DNA of 64,000 nucleotides from Rhizobium sp. C4 (GTDB lineage: Bacteria; Pseudomonadota; Alphaproteobacteria; Rhizobiales; Rhizobiaceae). The notes below the pieces were generated by a model. That model was not told where the DNA came from. It worked only from the letters and a program-made list of their open reading frames with translations, and searched no databases. Of this stretch, positions 1-9,600 are shown in pieces. Where the stretch lies: contig NZ_JAJNCX010000002.1 of the NCBI RefSeq assembly GCF_021026315.1, positions 372,001 to 436,000 of the forward strand, written 5' to 3'. Position 1 is the first letter of the stretch, and each line of letters begins with the position of its first letter. Position numbers and translations under genes: made by a program.

Positions 1-636
1 CTCTGGGCGGGCCTCATCTTCACGGTGCCGCTGACGCTTCTGTCCTTCGTGCTGGGCCTTTCGCTCGGGCTGGTGACGGCGATTGCCCGGCTGTTCGGTC
101 CGAAGCCGGTGGCCGATATCGCCCGCTTTTACGTCTGGGTGATCCGCGGCACGCCGCTTCTGGTCCAGCTCTTCGTGATCTTTTACGGCCTGCCAAGCGT
201 CGGCATCCTCTTGTCTGCGTTTCCGGCGGCCTTGATCGGTTTCACGCTCAATGTCGGCGCCTACACGTCCGAAATCATCCGCGCTGCGATCTCGTCGGTG
301 CCGCGTGGGCAATGGGAGGCGGGCTATTCGATCGGCATGAGCTGGAGCCAGGCCATGCGCCGCACCATCTTGCCGCAGGCAACGCGTGTCGCCGTGCCGC
401 CGCTTTCCAACACATTCATTTCGCTGGTCAAGGACACGTCGCTTGCCGCGGCCATCACCGTGCCGGAACTGTTCCAGACCGCACAGCGCATAGTCGCAAC
501 CACCTATGAGCCGCTGATCCTCTATATCGAGGCGGCGCTGCTCTATCTGGCCCTGAGCTCCGTTCTTTCGCTGCTGCAGACGCGGCTGGAGAAGCGTTTC
601 GCCCGCTATGGCGGCTTCCTGGAGGCGCGCACATGA
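1..636 (+). CDS. Amino-acid ABC transporter permease, 5'-truncated by window edge
   Basis: The reading frame is open from base 1, so the true start lies upstream; at least 211 codons are present. The protein is a HisM/GlnP-type inner-membrane permease of a polar amino-acid importer. It has hydrophobic segments throughout and the conserved cytoplasmic EAA-type loop near the middle (EAGYSIGMSWSQAMRRTILP), which docks onto the ATPase. The next gene, a matching ATPase, overlaps its stop by four bases (ATGA), so the two are translationally coupled. The substrate cannot be told from sequence; cystine, glutamine or another polar amino acid would fit. No binding-protein gene is visible, and it probably lies upstream. 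Confidence 0.9.
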   Translation, partial: LWAGLIFTVPLTLLSFVLGLSLGLVTAIARLFGPKPVADIARFYVWVIRGTPLLVQLFVIFYGLPSVGILLSAFPAALIGFTLNVGAYTSEIIRAAISSVPRGQWEAGYSIGMSWSQAMRRTILPQATRVAVPPLSNTFISLVKDTSLAAAITVPELFQTAQRIVATTYEPLILYIEAALLYLALSSVLSLLQTRLEKRFARYGGFLEART

Positions 637-1394
637 TCGAAGTTTCCCACATCGAGAAGCGCTTCGGCGACAATGTCGTGCTCAAGGATGTCAGCGTCAC
701 GATTGCCGAGGGCACGGTGACCGCGCTGGTCGGCCCTTCGGGCGGCGGCAAGAGCACGCTGCTCCGCTGCATCAACCTGCTTGAAATTCCGACCGCCGGC
801 ACGATCCGCATCGGCGACAAGTCGCTGCAGTTCCAGCCCGGCAAGAAGGTCGGCTGGGATGCGATCCAGCCGCTGCGCCGGCAGACGGGCATGGTGTTCC
901 AGAACTTCCAGCTGTTTCCGCACCAGACGGCGATCGAGAACGTGATGGAAGGTCTGGTGACCGTGCTGAAGTGGCCGAAGGAGAAGGCGCGTGCGCATGC
1001 GCTCGAGCTTCTGCAGAAGGTCGGCATGGAACACAAGGCGGATGCCTGGCCGGCAACGCTATCGGGCGGCCAGCAGCAGCGCGTGGCGATTGCCCGTGCG
1101 CTGGCGCCGTCGCCGAGGGTGCTGCTGTGCGACGAGCCGACCTCCGCGCTCGATCCGGAACTGGCCGAGGAAGTGGTCGAAGTGCTCAGCCGTCTGGCAC
1201 GGGAAGGCACGACGATGATCATGGCAACGCATGATCTCAGGCTCGCCTCCCGCGTTGCCGATCAGGTGCTCTTCCTCGACGGCGGCTATATCGTGGAGCA
1301 TGGCGCGCCAAGCGCCATTTTCCAGGCGCCGGAGCGCGAGCGGACGAAGAAGTTCATCGCCTCGCTCAATGCGGGCCACAGCTACGACATCTGA
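633..1394 (+). CDS. Amino-acid ABC transporter ATP-binding protein
   Basis: This 253-residue protein is a GlnQ/HisP-type ATPase that powers the permease just upstream. The Walker A motif GPSGGGKST lies near residue 36. The Q-loop is in GMVFQNFQLFPH, the signature motif is LSGGQQQR, the Walker B motif is VLLCDEPTSALDPE and the H-loop is MATHD. All catalytic positions are intact and the length is normal for the family. Its ATG overlaps the permease TGA. It is followed by a convergent gene after only 15 bases, with no clear intrinsic terminator between them. Confidence 0.95.
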   Translation: MIEVSHIEKRFGDNVVLKDVSVTIAEGTVTALVGPSGGGKSTLLRCINLLEIPTAGTIRIGDKSLQFQPGKKVGWDAIQPLRRQTGMVFQNFQLFPHQTAIENVMEGLVTVLKWPKEKARAHALELLQKVGMEHKADAWPATLSGGQQQRVAIARALAPSPRVLLCDEPTSALDPELAEEVVEVLSRLAREGTTMIMATHDLRLASRVADQVLFLDGGYIVEHGAPSAIFQAPERERTKKFIASLNAGHSYDI

Positions 1395-1409
1395 GGCCGG
1401 AGGTGCTGA

Positions 1410-2105
1410 TCAGGCCCTCGGGGCTATCCGCGTGGAGATTTCGCCGAGGCCCTCGATCGTGACCACACAGGTATCGCCCGGGACGAGCGGCCCGACGCCG
1501 GCGGGCGTTCCTGTCATGATCAGGTCGCCGGGGGCGAGTGCAATCGAGTGCGACAGGTAGGAGATGACCTCCGGGATCGACCAGATCAGTTCGACAAGGT
1601 CGGCATCCTGCTTGACCACACCGTTGACCGTCAGGCGGATCGAGCCCTTCTCCGGATGACCGACCTCTGCGACCGTATGGACCGGACCGATAACGGCGGA
1701 GCGGTCGAAAGCCTTGCCGAAGTCCCAGGGGCGACCGAGATCCTTGGCCAACTGCTGCAGGTCGCGCCGCGTCAGGTCATTGCCCACCGCGTAGCCCCAG
1801 ACGTGGCCGAGCGCGTCGGCCTCGGTGATGTTGCTGCCGCCCACTCCGATCGCGACAACCAGTTCGGCTTCGTAATGCAGGTTTTCCGTCTGCGGCGGGT
1901 AGGGGATCGTCTCTCCTGAATCAACCACGGCATCGGCGGGCTTGCTGAAGAAGAACGGCGGCTCGCGATCCGGATCCTTGCCCATTTCGCGCGCATGGGC
2001 GGCATAGTTGCGCCCGACGCAGAAGATGCGGCGGACCGGAAAGCGCGCATCCGTACCATGGACGGCAACGGTCGGCGTCGCCGGAGCGGGGAGAACGAGA
2101 GTCAT
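1410..2105 (-). CDS. Fumarylacetoacetate hydrolase family protein (FAHD1-like)
   Basis: This 231-residue protein is about the size of single-domain FAHD1/YcgM-type enzymes. It carries the family fold signatures: an FFFSKPADAV segment, a metal-binding ENLHYEAELVVAIG segment with the paired acidic residues, and a GTPAGVGPL loop near the C-terminus. Members cleave C-C bonds in acylpyruvates or decarboxylate oxaloacetate using Mg2+ or Mn2+; the substrate here is not predictable. It lies convergent with the ABC transporter genes and appears monocistronic, with 263 bp before the divergent cyclase gene. Confidence 0.85.
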   Translation of the reverse strand: MTLVLPAPATPTVAVHGTDARFPVRRIFCVGRNYAAHAREMGKDPDREPPFFFSKPADAVVDSGETIPYPPQTENLHYEAELVVAIGVGGSNITEADALGHVWGYAVGNDLTRRDLQQLAKDLGRPWDFGKAFDRSAVIGPVHTVAEVGHPEKGSIRLTVNGVVKQDADLVELIWSIPEVISYLSHSIALAPGDLIMTGTPAGVGPLVPGDTCVVTIEGLGEISTRIAPRA

Positions 2106-2368
2106 GATTGCATCCTTCTGACGAGGCTTTTCGGCATGGTGCGAGCCCTTTTCTGGAGAACCGGACGTCGCTTGGGATGAAGTGATGGCAGCCTTCCCCT
2201 CCGGGTGTCAAGGCGGTCGCGGTGCCGTCAGAAGCCCCGATGGCCTTGTCGTGGTGGATCAGCACGACGGGTGTCCCATGTTTGGACCCGCTGCTGTTCG
2301 CCCATTCACGGAAAAGTAGCAGTTGGTGATTAGGAACGGCATGAAGCCCCCTGTCTTTCCGGTTTACC

Positions 2369-3595
2369 ATGGACGTTGCTACAGTTCTCCTTCTGCACAA
2401 ATCCTCCTTCATCGTCGGGGCGATTTGTTTCTGCTACGTCCGCTGGCGTTCGGGTGAGCCCGGTTTGAACTATCTTGCCGCCGGTTACGCACTCATGGCG
2501 GTTGCCTCCACGCTTGCCGGGGTGGGAGAGCAGGGCTATTTCCCGCTTTCTTACTGGAAGCTCGCAAGCTTCGTGATTGGAGTGATGGGCTATGGCCTGC
2601 TAGGCATGGGGCTGCTTCAGCTCAGCCGTCGCAAATATGACGTCACCCAATGGGCCTTGCCTGTCGCCGCCCTGGTCCTCTCGGTCGTGGTCATGTGGGC
2701 GCGCCTCTACGAAGCCAGCCAGACGCGTGCAGCCATCTTCAATTTCGCCACGGCTGTCGCTCTTCTCGTGCCCGGCATCCAGATTCTCAGAGACTTCTTC
2801 AAAGATCGGATATCTGCAAGGTTCGGCCTTCTGGCCTCCCTGGTGTCTGCGGCCACCTTTTCCCTGCTGGTGATCGTCGGGATTGTCTATCCCGGGTTTC
2901 TGCTGATCACGCCCGCCTATGCCTTCTTCCTGATGATCATATGCCATTTCTCGATGACGCTGTTCGTGGTTGTGCTGGTTCAGGAGAGGGCCGAGGTGCG
3001 CCTGAGGCATTACGCCGACACCGACGCTCTGACCGGCATTCCAAACCGCCAGCATTTCCTCGGCTCGCTGCCCCGCGCGCTGCAGGCGGGCGACACGTGC
3101 ATCCTGCTCGATGTCGACTACTTCAAGGTGATCAACGACCGTTACGGCCATGAGACAGGCGATGCCGTTCTGGTCGGCATCGCTCAGGCCATCGCCGATG
3201 TTGCCGGTGGCGAAGCGTCCTTCGGCCGGATCGGGGGCGAAGAGTTTGCAATCTTCCTGCGGCACCAGACGGTCGAGAGCGCCAGTCAGTTTGCCGAGCG
3301 GGTCCGTCAGGCGGTGAAGACCCTCTCGTTCCAGAAGGGCGAGGCGACCATCAAGACCAGCATCAGCGCCGGCATTTCCGAATGGGACGGGATCGCCACG
3401 GCGGAGGCGCTGCGCGATCAGGCAGATCAGGCGCTCTATGCCGCCAAGCGAGACGGGCGCGACTGTGTGCGGGTGTATGAGCATGTTGGGAAGGATGCGG
3501 CCAACATGGATACGGCCCAGTCCATCAGTTCCGGAAGGCATCCTGCACCGCGCCGCAGACGCGTAAGCATCATCAGGCGCGTGGCGGCAGTCTAG
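2369..3595 (+). CDS. Membrane-anchored diguanylate cyclase (GGDEF)
   Basis: This 408-residue protein should make cyclic di-GMP. The first 200 residues or so are strongly hydrophobic and look like six or seven membrane helices forming a putative sensory module. The GGDEF domain follows from about residue 215, with DALTGIPNR, the metal-binding LDVDYFKVIND and the active-site RIGGEEF near residue 289. The active site is intact. The usual RxxD inhibitory site five residues upstream of GGEEF is absent (the segment reads GGEASFG), so allosteric product inhibition through an I-site is unlikely. It stands alone, convergent with parA. The membrane module was not assigned to a named sensor family. Confidence 0.9.
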   Translation: MDVATVLLLHKSSFIVGAICFCYVRWRSGEPGLNYLAAGYALMAVASTLAGVGEQGYFPLSYWKLASFVIGVMGYGLLGMGLLQLSRRKYDVTQWALPVAALVLSVVVMWARLYEASQTRAAIFNFATAVALLVPGIQILRDFFKDRISARFGLLASLVSAATFSLLVIVGIVYPGFLLITPAYAFFLMIICHFSMTLFVVVLVQERAEVRLRHYADTDALTGIPNRQHFLGSLPRALQAGDTCILLDVDYFKVINDRYGHETGDAVLVGIAQAIADVAGGEASFGRIGGEEFAIFLRHQTVESASQFAERVRQAVKTLSFQKGEATIKTSISAGISEWDGIATAEALRDQADQALYAAKRDGRDCVRVYEHVGKDAANMDTAQSISSGRHPAPRRRRVSIIRRVAAV

Positions 3596-3647
3596 CAATC
3601 AGCTCTGAACCTCTGCGGCCTTGGCTTGGAAGCGGCCTGGGCGCAGC

Positions 3648-4367
3648 TCAGCCAGCCATCCGCACGTCAGAACTTTCGCGCATCACCGGCTTGGTCGTGT
3701 AGGGGAGAATGCGCCGCAGCACTTCCAGTCCCAGCGCCTGTGCATTTTCCTGCGCCTTGTCGAGATTGGAAATGCGCTCGGGATCGGCCGTGTAGAGAGT
3801 CTCGCCGGACGTGAAGACGTCGCGATAGGCGGCGCGCTCGATGATTGGCGTGGCGAAGACATGGACGCGGCGCTTGGAGAGCAGATCCTTGACCGTCTGG
3901 AGCGAGCGCGTCGTCACCATCGGGTTGATGCGCGTCAGCACGACGGAATGGGGGATGCGGATATTGGCGCGGTCGGCGAGATACTGGATGAGTTCGATGA
4001 CATTCGCGCCGCCCTCGGCATCCATGGCCGAGCCCTGGATCGGGATGATGACATATTGCGACTGGCCGATCGCCTGCGCCAGCAGCGGGCTGCGCGCGCC
4101 GGGCAGGTCGAGGAGGACGAAGTCCGCGCTCTCCTTGGCACGCTCGATATGGCCGTTGAGGCTGGCTGCGGTGACATAGGAGACGGCAGACAGCCGCTTT
4201 GGCGCGTTTGCGCCCAGCTTCTCGAACCATTTGCTGAACCAGAGCTGCGGATCGGCATCAAGAACCGTCACGGAGAAGCCCATGCGGATCAGCTCACAGG
4301 CCACGATGGCGACCGCCGTCGTCTTGCCGGCTCCGCCCTTGGTATTCGCGAACGCGATGATCGACAT
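3648..4367 (-). CDS. Orphan ParA/MinD-family ATPase
   Basis: This 239-residue protein has the deviant Walker A motif KGGAGKTT at residues 10-17, an ADPQ segment at the A' position and a VLLDLPG Walker B region, as in ParA/Soj and small plasmid-partition ATPases. Such proteins position DNA or cell-envelope cargo by ATP-dependent dimerisation. The start at 4367 was chosen because GGGGGCA sits just upstream and the ParA N-terminus begins there; a longer frame to 4439 lacks such support. No parB, centromere-like repeat or replication gene is nearby, so it is not an obvious partition locus. The conserved catalytic lysines are present. Confidence 0.85.
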   Translation of the reverse strand: MSIIAFANTKGGAGKTTAVAIVACELIRMGFSVTVLDADPQLWFSKWFEKLGANAPKRLSAVSYVTAASLNGHIERAKESADFVLLDLPGARSPLLAQAIGQSQYVIIPIQGSAMDAEGGANVIELIQYLADRANIRIPHSVVLTRINPMVTTRSLQTVKDLLSKRRVHVFATPIIERAAYRDVFTSGETLYTADPERISNLDKAQENAQALGLEVLRRILPYTTKPVMRESSDVRMAG

Positions 4368-4547
4368 GATTGCCCCCGATATGCGGCTTTGAAATGCGCC
4401 GCCGAAACGATTGAAATCAGCTGCGTCGTGCATGTCCAAGTGTTGCGCAATTTATGGTTAACACAGGGTAAAATCGGCGCGCGAAAGCTGCCCACAAACG
4501 GGAATTTTAACAGAATCCGGAAGCAAGCGATCGAGATCGCTGCGGCG

Positions 4548-6635
4548 CTATTCCACGAAGACGCGAACGCTTGCCGCGCGGCCGGCGGCATCGATGACAG
4601 TCAGCGTCGAATAGCCAGCCCCCTCCGGCACCCATTGCATGGTGCGGCGGCGCGACAGCTCGGGAAGCGGCTTGCCGTTTGCGAGCCAATGGAAGGGCGC
4701 TCGGCCGCCCTGGAGTTTCAGCGACAGCGCTTCCGGCTGGGTGGCCGCATCGTTGATGCCAAGATCGACGCGCGCGCCTTCCGGCGGAAAGACGATCTGC
4801 GGGGCGGGCTCGCGCCCAGACATGGCCAAAAGGCCGGTTGCCGTCATGGAAAAACGCTTCTGGCTCATCGGCAGGTCGGCGGCGGCGATATGGGCGGCAC
4901 CCTGCGGCGCAGGCGGGAAGGGAGCAATCGCCAGGCCGGATTTCACGAAGGCATCGAAGAGAATGGGGGCGGCGGAGAGATAGCCGGTCAGGCCCGGAAC
5001 TGCGCCATTGTCCGGCCGCCCGACCCAGACGCCGACGACATGGGCACCGTCAAAGCCGATCGACCAGGCATCGCGATTGCCGTAGCTCGTGCCGGTCTTG
5101 TAGGCGATGCCGAGCTGGCGGCTGCCGCGCGGGGCGAGCACGTCTGAGAGAATATCGGTGATGTTCCAGGCGGCCACCGGCTCCATCAGCGGCTCGCCTT
5201 CCAGTTTCTCCGGCTGATCGTTGATGCCGTCGCCGATCTGGACAAGCTGGCCGCGGCTGGCAAGCCCGGCGTAAAGCTGCACGAGGTCCTTCAGCGTCAG
5301 GCCGATGCCGCCGAGAGCAATCGCAAGCCCAGGCGCTTCATTGGGCGGCAGCACGGGCTTTACGCCGGCGCGGCGGAAGCGAACCAGAAGCCGCGTCGGG
5401 CCAACAGCATCAAGCAGCCGCACGGCGGGCACGTTGAGGGAAAGCTGCAAGGCTTCCCGCACGCTGACGTCTCCCTGATAGGACATGTCAAAATTGCGCG
5501 GGCGATAGCCGAAGAAGTCCGCCGGGCGGTCCTCGATGATCGTCTGCTGTGCCACATAGCCCTGCTCGAAGGCGAGACCGTAGATGAAGGGCTTGAGCGT
5601 CGAGCCGGGCGAGCGGAGCACGCGCGTCATGTCCACCCAGCCGGCGCGGGTGGAATCGAAATAGCCGGCCGAGCCGACCTCGCCGACGATTGCGCCGGTG
5701 CGAATATCGGCCATGACGATGGCGACCGAGACCTTGGGGCCGAGGCGCTGCGCGGCACTCGCGGCGGCAGCTTCCAGCCCCGCCTGGACATCGCGCTTCA
5801 GCGTCGTCTTGTGCTGCATCACCAGCGGCTGCTTGCGCACTGCGAGTTCGGCAAGATGGGCGGCATAGGCGGGGAGTTGCCGGCGCGTCGTGGGGACGGG
5901 GAGAAGGCTCGCGCGCTCGGCCTCGCCTTCGCCGACGACCGCAGCGACGGCGGCACGGTTCAGTACCCGCGCTCGCACCTTGGCGGCAGCCTCCGCATTG
6001 CGGTCCGGACGGCGCTTTTCCGGCAATTGCGGCAGTGCGACGAGAAGGGCGGCCTGCGCGACATCGAGACGGGCCGGCTCGCGGCCGAAATAGGCGAGGC
6101 TTGCCGCCCGCACGCCTTCGAGATTGCCGCCATAGGGCGCGTGGGTCAGATAGAGGTTCAGGATCTCCGTCTTGCTCAGCCGCCGTTCGATCTGGAAGGC
6201 GCGGAACATCTGAAGCAGTTTCGCCGGCACGGAGCGCTCCGCGCGCGGCTCGATCAGGCGCGCAACCTGCATGGTCAGCGTCGAGCCGCCCGAGACGATG
6301 CGGCCATGGGTGACGAGCTGGACAAAGGCGCGGCCGAAGGCCAGCGGGTCGATGCCTCTGTGTTCGTAGAACCGCCGGTCCTCATAGGCGATCAGCATGC
6401 GGACGAATTGCGGATCGACATCGGCAACGGTCGTCTTCAACCGCCAGCGGCCCTCCGGCGTGGCAAAGGCACGCAGCAATTCGTTGTCCGCATCGCGCAC
6501 CTCCCGCGAGACGACCTGCGCGCCCTCAAGCGGCGGCGGGAAGGCGCGGTCGGCGGCGAAAAGGCCGAGCACTGCGGCTCCGGCCAGGCTGAGAGCCAGG
6601 CCGAACCCGATGCCGATTTTCGCGCGCGTCCTCAT
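4548..6635 (-). CDS. pbpC: Penicillin-binding protein 1C (bifunctional peptidoglycan synthase)
   Basis: This 695-residue protein has an N-terminal membrane anchor (about residues 7-27). A GT51 glycosyltransferase domain follows, with the catalytic-region motif EDRRFYEH near residue 84. The transpeptidase domain has the SxxK nucleophile motif in SPGSTLKPF (about residue 343), SLN further on, and KTGTSYGNRDAW near residue 511. The C-terminal stretch matches the extra beta-domain of PBP1C. It should polymerise and cross-link peptidoglycan on the outer face of the inner membrane. It begins 7 bp after the alpha-2-macroglobulin stop codon, the conserved yfhM-pbpC arrangement, so the two are almost certainly co-transcribed. 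Confidence 0.95.
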   Translation of the reverse strand: MRTRAKIGIGFGLALSLAGAAVLGLFAADRAFPPPLEGAQVVSREVRDADNELLRAFATPEGRWRLKTTVADVDPQFVRMLIAYEDRRFYEHRGIDPLAFGRAFVQLVTHGRIVSGGSTLTMQVARLIEPRAERSVPAKLLQMFRAFQIERRLSKTEILNLYLTHAPYGGNLEGVRAASLAYFGREPARLDVAQAALLVALPQLPEKRRPDRNAEAAAKVRARVLNRAAVAAVVGEGEAERASLLPVPTTRRQLPAYAAHLAELAVRKQPLVMQHKTTLKRDVQAGLEAAAASAAQRLGPKVSVAIVMADIRTGAIVGEVGSAGYFDSTRAGWVDMTRVLRSPGSTLKPFIYGLAFEQGYVAQQTIIEDRPADFFGYRPRNFDMSYQGDVSVREALQLSLNVPAVRLLDAVGPTRLLVRFRRAGVKPVLPPNEAPGLAIALGGIGLTLKDLVQLYAGLASRGQLVQIGDGINDQPEKLEGEPLMEPVAAWNITDILSDVLAPRGSRQLGIAYKTGTSYGNRDAWSIGFDGAHVVGVWVGRPDNGAVPGLTGYLSAAPILFDAFVKSGLAIAPFPPAPQGAAHIAAADLPMSQKRFSMTATGLLAMSGREPAPQIVFPPEGARVDLGINDAATQPEALSLKLQGGRAPFHWLANGKPLPELSRRRTMQWVPEGAGYSTLTVIDAAGRAASVRVFVE

Positions 6636-6642
6636 GACGGTC

Positions 6643-9600
6643 TCAGCGCGCCACTTCCATGCGGCCCATCGCCGTGCGGGCCGAGAATTGCGGGCGATAC
6701 ATGTCCTCGACGCTTGCCGCCGGCTGGTCGTAGACGCCAGGCGTCACCGCGCGCACGACATAGGCGAAGGTGAGGTCGCGGTCGCTGCCGCTCGGCAGAT
6801 CGAAGGCCGAGACGAAGCGGTCGTAGCGGAATTCGACATGGGCCGGCTGGATATCGGTCAGCCAATCGAAATTCGCCAGCTGGGCGCTGCTGACCATGCT
6901 CGGATTGTCGATCTCGAAGCCGGCGGGCAGAAGGTCGGTCACGAGAATGCGCTGTGCCCAGTCATTGTTCGCCACGACATGGAGAACGACGACATAGCGC
7001 TCATTCTGCTTCGCCTGCGCGACATTCGCCTCCTCACCGGCCAGCGTGTAGTAGTGGCGCTCGATGGTGAAGCCCTCGCCACCGGCGGGCAGCGGCTGGG
7101 CGGGGGCGGCAACGGTGGTGACATTGGCGGACAGCGCGTCCTTGCTTGTATTCGTCACCGTGACCGGATGTGCTTCCAGCGCCTCGCCCGTTGTCGTGGC
7201 CATATAGGCGCCCTTATGGGCCGCGCCGTTGACATCGAGCGTCAGTCCGTCGTCGCCGTTCTGGAGCGCTCGGGCGGCGAGCAGCATCCAGGCCTGTTCC
7301 TGCGTGCTCGTGTAGCGCCGCGTCTGCCAGTCCTTCGAGACGATGGCGGCAAGTTCCGGCACGATGGGCGGCACCGGATTGCTTTCTGCGGCCAGAGCGA
7401 GAATGGCGGCGCCATCGCGCAGGCTCGAGCCATAGTCGCTGCGGGCGAAGCTGACAGGCTTGCTGGCCTGCTGCTGGGCGTCCTGCAAGGCGTCAACGAA
7501 GGCATTGCGCGAACGCTGGGCATCACCATAGAGCGCGAGCGAGGCGGCGATCTGCGCCTTGGCAAGCGGCGTCGTGAAGGCATCCAGCATCGTGTCGGCA
7601 TAGTAGCGCAGATCGCTGATCGAGGCCCGCTTGTTGCGCGCCAGAACATAGAGCGTATAGGCGATCTCGCTGCCATTCTCCTTCACGTTGGTATTGGCGC
7701 TCAGCGAATTCTGGAGGTTTTCCAGCGCCTGCACCATGGCCTGATCCGGCACGTCGAATTTCATTTCACGCGCCCGGGTCAGGAAGTCTGTGACATAGGC
7801 GTCAAGCCACATGTCGCCCGAACCCGGACCCCAGAGGCCGAAACTGCCGGTCGAGGACTGGTAGGAGAGTTCGCGATAGATCGCGTCCTGTACCCGCTTG
7901 TGCAGCTCGGCATCATTGGCAACGCCGTTGCTGGCCGCCATTTCGCTGAAATAGAGAAGCGGCAGTGCCCCGGAGGCGGTCTGTTCGGCGCAGCCATACG
8001 GATAGCGGCTGAGGCTCATCAGCAGGGCCGGCACATCAAACGCGCTGGAGCGGCTGACATTGATGCTGACGGAGGCACCGGGCAATATGCTGTCGGCGAG
8101 CAGAGCGGCATTGACCGTCAGCTTCGCGCCAGCCGCGAGCGGGATCAGACGCCGCTCGGTGACGGGCAGCTGGGCCGGGCGAACCGGGACATCGACGGAC
8201 TGGTCGAGCGAAAGCCCGCCGGCGCCCGCTAGCCGGATCGCGACTGTGCCGCTGCCGGGCGTGCCGCCAGTCAGCGGCACGGTGATGTTGTATTTGCCAC
8301 CGGGATCGAGATGCACCGTCTTGTTGGCGGAAGCCTCATCGAGCTTGGCGGATGTGTTTCCGGTGACGGAGAGCGTGTAATCGCCGGCGGGGGCATCCGT
8401 GTTGGCAAGATCAAGTCGCAGATCGGCCTTGTCTCCGGGGGCGAGGAATTTCGGCAGGCTCGCCGTCACCACGACCGGATCGCGAATGACCGTATCCTGG
8501 GTGGCATGTCCAACGCCCGTCTTTGACCAGGCGACGGCCATGATGCGCGCCGTGCCGTTGAATTGCGGAATGTCGAAGCTGACATGCGCCTTGCCCTCGG
8601 CATCGAGCTTCAGCGGGCCGGAGAAGAAGGCGACCAGTTTCTGTGTCGGCGGGCTTGCCTGCAAATGCGCCTCGCCACCATCGCCGCCGGTGCGCAGCGC
8701 GCCCATGGCGCCCAGCGATCCATCGATCAGGCGGCCATAGATGTCGCGGATTTCGAGACCCAGCATGCGCTGGCCGTAGTACCAGCCATCCGGCGAGGGC
8801 GGCTGGTAGCGGGTGAGGTTGAGAATGCCGACATCGACGGTGGCAATCGTCACATAGGCCTCTTCCTTCGCACCAGCCCCGTCCACCTGCACGGTGATAT
8901 CGAGCGGCTTGCGCGGCAGGGTCTTCTGCACGGCATCGAACTTGATCGACAGCTTGCGTTCTGCCGGATCGACGGCGGCCCATTTCACGCCGATGGCGCG
9001 CATCGGCATATGGCTGTCCTGTGCATCGCCGGGGCGGAAGAGCGTGGCGGTGAGATAGGTGCCCGCACCCCAGTCGGCCGTGACGGGAATGGAGACTTCG
9101 CCGCCGCCGGCCGCGATGTCGGCCTCGCTGACGGAGAGCAGGGTTTCGGAACCCGCCATGACCATGACATGGCCGCCATAGCGCGAGGTGAGCTTCAGCT
9201 TCGCCGTCTCGCCGACCGTGTAGCTCGGCTTGTCGAGCGCAATGTCCAGCGCGTCTGGCGTCTCGGTCGACTTTGCCGCGACATACCAGCCGGCATTGAA
9301 TTCGACACTCGATTCCGGCCCGTTCGGGTCAGCGGAGCTGACTTCGAGGCGATAACGGCCAAAGGTGACGGGGGCGGAAATGACGCCGCCCTCCGGCGTC
9401 GCATCCAGATTGCCGGCCGCCACCTGCTTGGTGGACATGACAGGCTCGAACTTCCAGGCATTGCCGTCGCGATACCATTGATAGTTCCGCTCGACGCTGA
9501 GCAACTTCCAGGTCAGACCCTTCATCGGCTGCTTCTGGCCGTTGGCGTCAATGGCGATGACACGGAAACCGGCCATCGCGTTTTCGCCGACGCTGCCGTC

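Noticed and set aside
3621-5147. Long open frame on the plus strand opposite parA and pbpC
   Set aside because: It runs antisense through two well-supported genes, has no recognisable family or start signal, and is a typical shadow frame in GC-rich DNA.
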